The position numbers were made by a program, and so were the translations under genes. A stretch of 26,364 nucleotides of DNA. Source: Candidatus Pacearchaeota archaeon ex4484_71. Lineage in GTDB: Archaea; Nanobdellota; Nanobdellia; Pacearchaeales; GW2011-AR1. Below, in pieces: positions 15,001 to 21,456 of the stretch. The notes under the pieces were generated by a model. It saw only the letters and a program-made list of their open reading frames with translations. It was not told where the DNA came from and did not search any database. Where the stretch lies: assembly GCA_002254395.1 (NCBI GenBank), contig NJDN01000002.1, positions 1 through 26,364 of the forward strand, in the 5' to 3' direction. How positions within the stretch are numbered: the stretch's first letter is position 1; the number at the start of each line of letters is the position of its first letter.

Positions 15001-15494
15001 ATTTCCCTAACTTCTGTTGGGAACATTCTTGTTTTTCCACGAAGGAAATTTATTGGCTTATCCAATCTTATTCTTTCTTGGGGAGCTTGGCAGTGAGGAC
15101 ATTTTTTTGAATCTTTAGCTTTTTTTGCACGTCCCGCGGGGGAGTACTTTTCAAGATCCTTATCTGCAACCATGAGCTTTCCACAGCTTTTACAAAATGA
15201 TCTTAAGCAAATTTCTATCAAAGGAACATAATTTAAGTGAACAACAGGCTTTGCCAAATCAATGCTTCCCGGATGACCAAGACATTCTTTTATTCTTCCT
15301 CCACAGGTTCTACACCTTACTCCAGGATCTATCGCTCCAAGCCTTAAATCCATAAGTCCACCGTCAACAGGATATCCATCAATATCATACAGTTCGGGAG
15401 TAACAATCTTCGCCACAGAGAGCTGCTTTATGGCCTCCGGGCTAAGTAATTCAAATCTTATTGCTCCTATTTTCTTTCTTATTGGTTTGTTCAT
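12006..15494 (-). CDS. rpoA: DNA-directed RNA polymerase subunit A, fused A'+A''
   Basis: A 1162-residue largest subunit in one chain. In most archaea it is split into A' (about 870-900 residues) and A'' (about 390). Order: zinc sites (CRTCG...CLGHPG; CKSCGK...CPHC), lid/switch region (RIKGKEGRIRKNIAGKRVNYSGRTVISPD), active-site loop YAGDFDGDEMNIH (Asp436/438/440 hold the catalytic Mg), bridge helix (PDEFFFQAITGRDSLMDTAL), trigger loop (STQMVLNTFHMAGVAE) and A''-type C-terminus. Two oddities stand out. The Asn expected before the metal loop (NADFDGD) is Ala434. Only about ten residues join DVSQM (806-810) to LAPGEAIG (816-823), where split archaeal subunits have about 100. The gene starts 1 base after rpoB, so it is cotranscribed. 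No intein is seen. Confidence 0.95.
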   Translation of the reverse strand: MNKPIRKKIGAIRFELLSPEAIKQLSVAKIVTPELYDIDGYPVDGGLMDLRLGAIDPGVRCRTCGGRIKECLGHPGSIDLAKPVVHLNYVPLIEICLRSFCKSCGKLMVADKDLEKYSPAGRAKKAKDSKKCPHCQAPQERIRLDKPINFLRGKTRMFPTEVREILSRIPDEELKKIGVNPKTCRPEWAILTSLLVPSVTVRPSIILESGERSEDDLTHKLSDIIRANQRLWENLNAGAPEVIIEDLWDLLQYHVTTFFDNTVARVPPARHRSGQPLKTITERIKGKEGRIRKNIAGKRVNYSGRTVISPDPNMRINEVGIPYEIAKIVTVAEMVNDMNIERLKKLIKNGGKYPGANYVIRPDGRRKKITDDLKEEIIEEIEPGYKVERHLHDGDIVLFNRHPSLHRGSLMAHFVRVLPGRTFRVHPAVLTPYAGDFDGDEMNIHSPQTEEARAEAKMLLDVKQNLFSPKNNTNWIGCIVDSITGNYLVGIRDFSNHEANQLLYNSGIDKEITKKNISGLELFSMILPKVDFENDSIKIKDGEIKNGIIDKTTFGDEDGELIKVLDKKVGRQKTFDIIRAAFNIGKNYLSSRGITASVEDFDLSEDLIKSSDKIIKEAKKKAQDIIDAEKRGEIEIIPGKTLAESREIALLRVLNEVRTKIGAIVKKGFPEDNPVSYMMKSGGGGNILNITQMAACVGQQAFAGGRIDIGYTKRTLPFFKKGDLSPRSRGFIESSFIKGLEPDEFFFQAITGRDSLMDTALRTPKSGYLYRRLASALQDIRAEYDGTVRDGGNNIIQFKYGTENIDVSQMHKKGKLAPGEAIGLIAAQSFGEGSTQMVLNTFHMAGVAEMQVTAGLPRIIEIFDARKKPSSPKMEIYLKKEFNNEKSARVLAEKIKEVTLKEISSEVNLDFSNKKIKIIIDNNGLRRTHTTLKKVVERLNEIGFNVKEGSNSLSLDASEYGFKEIYKLKEKLKKTIISGVKGIEQILIVKRGSDFVIVTLGTNLKEIIKLKEVNPDKTVSNDLHEVAGIFGIEAARQLIINEIKEVINSQGLDIHSNHLKLVSDAMTTTGEVKGVTRMGIIAQKASILARATFETPTKQFVNAVTKGGSDKLSSVIENIILNQPVPVGTGLPGLLVNVIGQLDKKNKDKKLADSEIVEKTIK

Positions 15495-15495
15495 T

Positions 15496-18400
15496 TTATT
15501 CGTATTTGTTCTTCAAATCAAATTGTGTATTTATGTGCAATCCCTGTAGTTCTTCAACAAGAAGTTTAAATGCATATGAAACTTCTACCGGTTCTACTTC
15601 TTCGGAACCACAAAGAGGGCAGATGTTTTTGTTTCTTATGCTATCTTCAATTGCGATTGAACCACACTTTGAACATATAGGTAAAACAACTTTATCTGAG
15701 TCATATCTCTCTTTCAAAAGAAGAGATGCACCATGTGCTACCAAAGCTTGCTGCTCCATTTCACCAAGTCTTAAAGCCCCCCCTCTTGCTCTTCCTTCTA
15801 TTGGTTGTCTTGTTAATAGCGCAACTTTTCCAGAAGCCCTACCATGAATCTTATTTCCGACCATATACTTAAGTTTTAGATAGTATAAGTTTCCTACAAA
15901 TATTTTCGAGACCATTTTCTTTCCAGTGATTCCATTGTACATTGTTTCCTTTCCGTCGTACCTAAACCCAAGTTCTTTCATTTGTTCTTCTATATTCTCC
16001 TTACTTACACCACTGAAAGATGTACCGTCGATTATTTCTCCCTTTATGCTTCCTAATTTCCCTGCAAGAAGTTCGAGAAGATATCCTACGGTCATACGAC
16101 TAGGTAGTCCGTGTGGATTGAAGATTACGTCTGGCCTTATTCCCGATGCTGTGAAAGGGATGTCCTCTTCCGGCACAATCGCTCCAACTACCCCTTTCTG
16201 ACCATGGGATGTTGCGAATTTGTCACCTAGCTCAGGTATTCTGTGATCTCTAGTTTTTACCTGAACAACTTCGTTACCCTCGCTATCTTCTGTGATAAAT
16301 ACGGCGTCTATAATTCCTTTCTCTTCTTGTCTTAATGTTACACTGGAATCTTTTTTTGTCCTAACAGAAATCTCCCTAGCTTCGGATAAGAACTTTGGAG
16401 GAGAGGTTTTACCGATTAGCACCTTTCCTTCATCAACATCTGCTTCTGGGTAAATTATTCCATCTTCTTCGAGTAAGCTATAGCTCTCTTCGGTTTTATA
16501 TCCTGAAGTATCTTTTTCAGGAACAGTTATTTCATCCTTCAATCCTCCCGCATAGTTCATTTCTATGGCAGAGTAAGGTCTAAAATAATAGCTTCTTCCA
16601 ACACCCCTATCCAAACTTCCTTTATTCAATATTAGTGCATCTTCCATGTTATATCCTTCGTAAGTCATTATTGCTACAACGAGATTTTGTCCCGCAGGGT
16701 AGGTATTTAAAGTATCATAGATAAAACTTCTAACAATTGGTTTTTGAGGGTATTGTAATATTGAAACATCAGTATCTATTCTTGAAAGGAAATTTGCAGA
16801 ATATAAACCTAGGGCTTGCTTCTGTGTTTTACTCCCCCGATTAAGTCTAGAACTCTGATCATGATTTCCATATGGGACAAGACTAGTTATTGCTCCCAAG
16901 AATGCAATAGTATCAACTTCAAGATGTGTATGCTCTTCCGTCAAGTCTTCTTCCTTAAGCGCAACAAGGGACTCTTCTTCTTCAGATGCATCTATATATT
17001 CTATTATTCCTTCTTTAACAAGGTCTTCCCATTTTTTCTCTCCTTGCTCCAAAGAAAGTAAAACCTCGTTGTTCAATCTAGAAACTCCCCCCTCAACAAT
17101 TATTAAAGGTCGTAAAACTCTTCCAGGTTCTGTGGAGATATTTATGTTCTGTAATCCTTCGTCCTTACGTATGCTCATTTGTTTGGGCAATTCATCACGT
17201 CTTCGCTTTTCTCTAAGCTGTTTTACAAAGTTATTAGTGTCTTTAACATTTCCAATGTATAATCCATTAAAGAATACTTCAAATCCAGAAGTTTCTTCCT
17301 TGTCTAGTCCCATAGAGGAAAGATCTTTGAAGAATTTGTTTTCGTCAAGCATAACTCTTGTAGAAACTTTGCTTAATAAAGCAAGATTCTTTCTTAATCC
17401 AATCTCTGTCCCCTCAGGAGTTTCAATAGGGCAGAACCTTCCATAATGTGTTGGATGTAAAGTCCTTGCTTTGAAATTCTCTTGTCCAGACTCTAGCATA
17501 CTTGATACTCTTTGAAGCTGAGAAATTGTTGCAAGGTAATTTGTTTTATCCATGTTTTGTGTAACTCCGCTTCTCTCTCCCGTCCAAGAACCTGTTGCAA
17601 TTGCAGATTCTACTCTATGAGTAAAAAGTGTAGATTTTGCAAGAACTTTTATTGAAAAATATTTCTTTCTTTTTGATGATTTCTGAAGAGAATATTGAAT
17701 ATCTCGAACCAATATCCCTAGGTTAACCCTAAACAAAGTAGATAAAAGGTCTCCAGATAATCTCACTCTCTTGTTTGCATAATGATCTTTATCTGTTCTT
17801 AACTCGGGATTTTCTTTAGCTAAGAGGAATTGTTTTATTAGCTTACAAAGTGTGACTGCTTTTTTTATTCTGTCTTCTTTTCCTTGACCAATGTGTGGGA
17901 AAAAGTAAGAATCTATTCTTTGTCTAACTCGATCTAAAATTTCTTTTTTTGTACCTTGGAGATTTGTTTTCTCTGCAATATACATCATAGCGTCTTCTCT
18001 ACTAGCAAGGTTTACAAATTCATACAGGTTGACAATTACACTATCTGTTTCCTTTCCTATATATTTTGCAATATCTGATTCTTTTATGAAACCAAGAGCC
18101 TTTAACAACACAATTGCAGGAATGTCTTTAAATCTGCTAAATGAAACATTAAAAATTCCATCTTTTCCCTCAGTCAAGGTAATTGGAATACGATACGTGC
18201 CTTTCAAAGAGAACAATTTTAAAGTAAGCTCTTTCTTTTTGTTTTCTTCAATAAAAGGTTGATTCTCGGCAAGGTCCTCTGCCATAACCATAACCCTTTC
18301 ATTGCCCTTTATGATGAAGTATCCTCCAGGATCAAGATGATCCTCATAATTATTTGTTAACTCTTCCTTAGACATCCCCTTTGTATTACAGACCTTGCTT

Positions 18401-18744
18401 TTCACCATTATTGGAATTCTCCCAATTTCCACAATTTCGGAATCAACATTTCCATCTTTTCGCACAGTTAGTTCAATATTTATTGGTGCAGAATAGGTAA
18501 GTTTTCTTATTCTCGCTTCGAAAGGCAATATTCTAGACGAGCTTCCGTCGGCCTCGGTAATTTCGGGGTTTCCCACGCTCACTTTTCCAAGCTCTATCTC
18601 AAAATCATCGTTTTCTATACCCCTGTTAATCTCATCCACAATTTCTTGCATACGATAGTCTATAAAATCATTAAAAGAAGTCACATTTGACTCAACGAGA
18701 GAATGATCCTCAAGATATTTTTTCAATAAAAGATGTTTTTCCAT
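15496..18744 (-). CDS. rpoB: DNA-directed RNA polymerase subunit B (unsplit)
   Basis: A 1082-residue second-largest subunit in one piece, not split into B' and B''. Landmarks are HPTHYGRFCPIETPEGTEIGL (fork), GYNMEDALILNKGSLDRG, GDKFATSHGQKGVVG and FNPHGLPSRMTVGYLLE. The KIHGRASG region and the near C-terminal EGRARGGALRLGEMEQQALVAHGAS follow, then a zinc site CSKCG...CPLCG. With subunit A it forms the polymerase active cleft. The length is slightly below the usual 1100-1120. It sits 1 base from both rpoH and rpoA, a tight operon. Confidence 0.97.
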   Translation of the reverse strand: MEKHLLLKKYLEDHSLVESNVTSFNDFIDYRMQEIVDEINRGIENDDFEIELGKVSVGNPEITEADGSSSRILPFEARIRKLTYSAPINIELTVRKDGNVDSEIVEIGRIPIMVKSKVCNTKGMSKEELTNNYEDHLDPGGYFIIKGNERVMVMAEDLAENQPFIEENKKKELTLKLFSLKGTYRIPITLTEGKDGIFNVSFSRFKDIPAIVLLKALGFIKESDIAKYIGKETDSVIVNLYEFVNLASREDAMMYIAEKTNLQGTKKEILDRVRQRIDSYFFPHIGQGKEDRIKKAVTLCKLIKQFLLAKENPELRTDKDHYANKRVRLSGDLLSTLFRVNLGILVRDIQYSLQKSSKRKKYFSIKVLAKSTLFTHRVESAIATGSWTGERSGVTQNMDKTNYLATISQLQRVSSMLESGQENFKARTLHPTHYGRFCPIETPEGTEIGLRKNLALLSKVSTRVMLDENKFFKDLSSMGLDKEETSGFEVFFNGLYIGNVKDTNNFVKQLREKRRRDELPKQMSIRKDEGLQNINISTEPGRVLRPLIIVEGGVSRLNNEVLLSLEQGEKKWEDLVKEGIIEYIDASEEEESLVALKEEDLTEEHTHLEVDTIAFLGAITSLVPYGNHDQSSRLNRGSKTQKQALGLYSANFLSRIDTDVSILQYPQKPIVRSFIYDTLNTYPAGQNLVVAIMTYEGYNMEDALILNKGSLDRGVGRSYYFRPYSAIEMNYAGGLKDEITVPEKDTSGYKTEESYSLLEEDGIIYPEADVDEGKVLIGKTSPPKFLSEAREISVRTKKDSSVTLRQEEKGIIDAVFITEDSEGNEVVQVKTRDHRIPELGDKFATSHGQKGVVGAIVPEEDIPFTASGIRPDVIFNPHGLPSRMTVGYLLELLAGKLGSIKGEIIDGTSFSGVSKENIEEQMKELGFRYDGKETMYNGITGKKMVSKIFVGNLYYLKLKYMVGNKIHGRASGKVALLTRQPIEGRARGGALRLGEMEQQALVAHGASLLLKERYDSDKVVLPICSKCGSIAIEDSIRNKNICPLCGSEEVEPVEVSYAFKLLVEELQGLHINTQFDLKNKYE

Positions 18745-18745
18745 T

Positions 18746-18952
18746 TTAAACTACAACCCTAAAATAAGGAGAAATGCCTTCTTCATCCTTCCTTTCAATT
18801 TTTATTATATCCCCCACCTCACACCCTTCTGGAAGCGCAGCATCGCTTAGAAATATTTTTGGAAGCTGTGCTTTTGATATGTTAAACTTCTTAAGAATTT
18901 CTTCAGATTCCTTTTCAGATAATTTTATGTGCTTCGGTTGTAGTATGTGCAT
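18746..18952 (-). CDS. rpoH: DNA-directed RNA polymerase subunit H
   Basis: A 68-residue archaeal subunit H, the counterpart of the C-terminal domain of eukaryotic Rpb5 that sits on the lower jaw. It opens HILQPKHIKLSEKE, has the internal motif FNISKAQLPKIFLSDAAL and ends GDIIKIERKDEEG...YFRVVV. It is first in the rpoH-rpoB-rpoA operon, the normal archaeal order, with a 1-base gap to rpoB. A TTAATATG around 18983-18990 may be its TATA box, though this is weak. Confidence 0.93.
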   Translation of the reverse strand: MHILQPKHIKLSEKESEEILKKFNISKAQLPKIFLSDAALPEGCEVGDIIKIERKDEEGISPYFRVVV

Positions 18953-19084
18953 GGTCTTGTCGTCGGGGTTTAGTTAAAGAGGCATATTAACCCCCCAAAG
19001 GGATTAATAACTCTGTAATAATAAATGTGTGTGATTTTTTTGGTTTAAAAATGTTTCTGTTTATTAAGAAAAGGGAGTGAAAAG

Positions 19085-19159
19085 TGGCCCTGGAGGGATT
19101 TGAACCCCCGACACCTTGGTTAAAAGCCAAGTGCTCTGACCAGGCTGAGCTACAGGACC
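19085..19159 (-). tRNA. tRNA-Lys (anticodon UUU)
   Basis: A complete 75-base cloverleaf on the minus strand. The acceptor arms GGTCCTG/CAGGGCC include one T-G pair. The D arm is AGCTCAGCCTGGTCAGAGC. The anticodon arm CTTGG-CTTTTAA-CCAAG has anticodon TTT, and the T arm is GGGGGTTCAAATCCCTC-like. The discriminator is A and CCA is not encoded. A TTTTTAAA at 19187-19194 is a fitting promoter. Confidence 0.93.
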
Positions 19160-19186
19160 AAGTATAACGAAACTAAAAAGTATTAG

Positions 19187-19194
19187 TTTAAAAA
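19187..19194 (-). promoter_or_regulatory. TATA box of tRNA-Lys
   Basis: TTTTTAAA on the minus strand, 28-35 bases upstream of the tRNA 5' end. Confidence 0.45.
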
Positions 19195-19202
19195 ATTATC
19201 TT

Positions 19203-19454
19203 CTAATCAAATACCAAATCCCATCTTGTGAGGATTCCAAATAATCCTATTCTTCGAGGTTTCTCTTTGTAAACATACTCGGAATAATAATCCACGCCTC
19301 TTTCTGTGAAGAGATACTTTTCTCCCTGAATTTTCAAAAATCCAGAACGAACTAAATCTTTTATATGGCTCTCTGGCACTTTTGTTTCCAAATCTTTTTT
19401 GAGGCCTTTTTGGTTAAAGGCCAAGTATTTTATACTTTTTTCAAGCTTGTCCAT
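19203..19454 (-). CDS. Small winged-helix-like hypothetical protein, 83 aa
   Basis: I do not recognise a named family. The pattern of helix (ESHIKDLVRSGFLKIQG) followed by a short strand and turn (EKYLFTERGVDYYSEYV) resembles the recognition helix and wing of archaeal winged-helix proteins, so DNA binding is possible. The C-terminus ends in hydrophobic and aromatic residues (GLFGILTRWDLVFD). Its start overlaps the end of the cysteine-less thioredoxin-fold gene by 14 bases, so the two are probably translated together. It ends about 43 bases before the tRNA-Lys gene. Confidence 0.55.
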   Translation of the reverse strand: MDKLEKSIKYLAFNQKGLKKDLETKVPESHIKDLVRSGFLKIQGEKYLFTERGVDYYSEYVYKEKPRRIGLFGILTRWDLVFD

Positions 19455-19794
19455 TTTGTTTACCTTGATTTATGTATTCTCTTAGGATATTCCCTAGTTC
19501 TTCTTGAGTTAAAGATCCCACTACTTGTTCTAAAATTATTCCGTCCCTAAAGAGCATAAAGCTGGGAATAGTGTTTACTCCAAATTTTTCTGCTAATTCG
19601 GAATTGTCCTCTACTTCCACCTTTCCAAATTTTATTTTATCTCCAAATTCTTCACTAAGGTCCTCAATAATAGGTCCCATCATCACAGAAGGCATGTGCC
19701 ACTCCGCATGAAAACTTATGAATGTAAAACCTTCTTTCGTAAATTTTTCAAATTCCCCATTTGTTAGCTCCGGGATCTTATCGTTATTTGTCAT
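19441..19794 (-). CDS. Thioredoxin-fold protein lacking both active-site cysteines
   Basis: A 117-residue thioredoxin fold clear from FTFISFHAEWHMPSVMMGPIIEDL, VEVEDNSELAEKFGVNTIPSFMLFRDG and GSLTQEELGNILREYI. Normal thioredoxin has WCGPC; here it reads W32-H-M-P-S36, so both cysteines are replaced by His and Ser. The cis-Pro (P77) is kept. It cannot do dithiol chemistry in the usual way. It may be a binding or scaffolding protein, or use another chemistry; the function is unknown. It is divergent from thyA. The overlap with the 83-aa gene suggests a two-gene unit. The frame is clean through the motif. Confidence 0.8.
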   Translation of the reverse strand: MTNNDKIPELTNGEFEKFTKEGFTFISFHAEWHMPSVMMGPIIEDLSEEFGDKIKFGKVEVEDNSELAEKFGVNTIPSFMLFRDGIILEQVVGSLTQEELGNILREYINQGKQNGQA

Positions 19795-19869
19795 GACTTT
19801 GGAATAGATATCTTTATTTTTAAAGATTTATATTTTTCACGCATTTGTTACTTTTTTTGAATACATGTT

Positions 19870-19877
19870 CTTATAAA
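19870..19877 (+). promoter_or_regulatory. TATA box of thyA
   Basis: CTTATAAA, 23-30 bases before the thyA ATG, predicting a leaderless thyA-tmk message. No purine-rich ribosome-binding site precedes the ATG, in agreement. Confidence 0.5.
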
Positions 19878-19899
19878 GAGAAGCTGTTTCTTCCTCCTG

Positions 19900-20724
19900 A
19901 TGGAACAATATCTCAATCTCCTAGAGAAAATTCTTAGAGAAGGAGTAGAAAAATCGGATAGAACCGGGACTGGAACGTATAGTTTATTTGGGGAACAAAT
20001 GAGATTTGATCTTAGAAAAGGATTTCCCTTATTGACTACAAAAAAACTTCATCTAAAGTCAATAATTCATGAATTACTCTGGATGCTTAAGGGAGATACA
20101 AATGTGAGGTACCTTCAAGAGAATGGGGTGAGGATATGGAATGAGTGGGCAGATGAGAAGGGAGATTTGGGTCCAGTATATGGCGCACAGTGGAGAAATT
20201 GGAATGGCGAAGGGATAGATCAGATATCAGATATAGTATACAAACTAAAAAACAATCCTGACGACCGTAGGATGATTGTTTCTGCTTGGAATCCTTCCGT
20301 GATGCCCGAATCTGGAAAGACTTTCTCGGAGAATGTAGCAAATGGGAAGGCGGCCCTCCCCCCTTGTCACGCGTTTTTTCAATTCTATGTAGCAGATAAA
20401 AAGCTTTCCTTAAAAATGTATCAAAGAAGTGCAGATATATTTTTAGGGGTACCTTTTAACATTGCGAGCTATGCTCTACTAACAATGATGGTGGCTCAAG
20501 TAACAGACCTGGAGCCCAAAGAATTTATTCATACATTTGGGGACGTCCACTTATACAAAAATCATGTTAATCAAGCAAAAATACAATTGAAAAGAGAACC
20601 GAGGGATCTCCCCCGGATGCTATTAAATAGATGTGTTGAGAATATCTTTGATTTTAAATATGGGGACTTCTCACTCGAGAATTATAATCCTCACCCCCCT
20701 ATAAAAGCAGAGGTATCTATTTAA
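19900..20724 (+). CDS. thyA: Thymidylate synthase ThyA
   Basis: A 274-residue folate-dependent thymidylate synthase that methylates dUMP to dTMP with methylene-tetrahydrofolate. Conserved parts are DRTGTGTYSLFGEQMRFDL (folate/phosphate Arg), ELLWMLKGDTN, NEWADEKGDLGPVYGAQWR, the catalytic Cys156 in ALPPCHAFFQF, the phosphate-binding QRSADIFLGVPFNIASYALL and the dUMP-binding HTFGDVHLYKNH. The length is close to the 264-residue E. coli type. Many archaea use ThyX instead, so a bacterial-like ThyA hints at horizontal acquisition. It is followed by tmk after 9 bases. Confidence 0.96.
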   Translation: MEQYLNLLEKILREGVEKSDRTGTGTYSLFGEQMRFDLRKGFPLLTTKKLHLKSIIHELLWMLKGDTNVRYLQENGVRIWNEWADEKGDLGPVYGAQWRNWNGEGIDQISDIVYKLKNNPDDRRMIVSAWNPSVMPESGKTFSENVANGKAALPPCHAFFQFYVADKKLSLKMYQRSADIFLGVPFNIASYALLTMMVAQVTDLEPKEFIHTFGDVHLYKNHVNQAKIQLKREPRDLPRMLLNRCVENIFDFKYGDFSLENYNPHPPIKAEVSI

Positions 20725-20733
20725 TAATCAAAA

Positions 20734-21426
20734 ATGGCAAAGAGAAAAGGAAAAATAATATCTTATGAAGGAACAGATGGGTCTGGTAAAAAAACAAACT
20801 CGCTACGGGCAGCGGCAGCATTAAATGAAATGGGGTTCCCAACTAGGTGGTTGACATTTCCTGTTTATGACCATCCTTTTGGGAAAATGATTGGGGGTCC
20901 TTTTTTAGGAAAGCCCGAAATTGGTGAATCTTACTTTGATGATCCTTCAAAAGTTGACCGTATCTCTGCATCGTTATTGTATGCTGCAGAAAGAAGATAT
21001 GAGCTGCCCCTAATAAACAAAATTCTCAATTCGGGGGAAAATATAATTTTTGATAGGTGGGTGGACTCGAATAAGGGGATGCAAGGGGGGAAAATAAGGG
21101 ATCCTGTTGAGAGGGAGAAATTTTTTAATTGGATTGACGAATTGGAATATCGAATTGTTGGACTTCCGAGGCCAGATATAAAGATCTTTCTGTATATGCC
21201 TTTTGACGTGGCAATGGAATTGCAGAGAAAAAACAACAAGAGGAAAGATAAAGTAGAAAATGATGAAGATTATCTAAGAAATTCAGAAGAGTCGTATCTT
21301 CAATTAACGAAAGGAAATGATTGGAAGAGAATTAATTGCACTCTGGATGGGACAATGGAAACATTGAGGCCAATAGAAGACATATCCAACGAGGCATTAG
21401 AACATATTTTAAAGAATTTGCGTTAG
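20734..21426 (+). CDS. tmk: Thymidylate kinase-like protein
   Basis: A 230-residue P-loop kinase that should phosphorylate dTMP to dTDP. It has ISYEGTDGSGKKTNS (P-loop about residues 13-20), then TFPVYDHPFGKMI, a DRW motif in IIFDRWVDSNKGMQGGK, and a LID-like Arg/Lys-rich stretch around QRKNNKRKDKVE. The Thr/Ser after the P-loop GK is Lys, with Thr next, a variation resembling the GKQT form of some bacterial Tmk proteins. The DRW in place of DRY is mild divergence. Its position 9 bases after thyA supports the dTTP pathway role. Confidence 0.85.
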   Translation: MAKRKGKIISYEGTDGSGKKTNSLRAAAALNEMGFPTRWLTFPVYDHPFGKMIGGPFLGKPEIGESYFDDPSKVDRISASLLYAAERRYELPLINKILNSGENIIFDRWVDSNKGMQGGKIRDPVEREKFFNWIDELEYRIVGLPRPDIKIFLYMPFDVAMELQRKNNKRKDKVENDEDYLRNSEESYLQLTKGNDWKRINCTLDGTMETLRPIEDISNEALEHILKNLR

Positions 21427-21456
21427 TTGTTTTTGATTATTAATCAAGTCCGTCCC

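Noticed and set aside
12006..15494. Intein or other insertion in rpoA
   Set aside because: The chain is shorter than A'+A'' combined and no splicing-domain sequence interrupts the conserved motifs.
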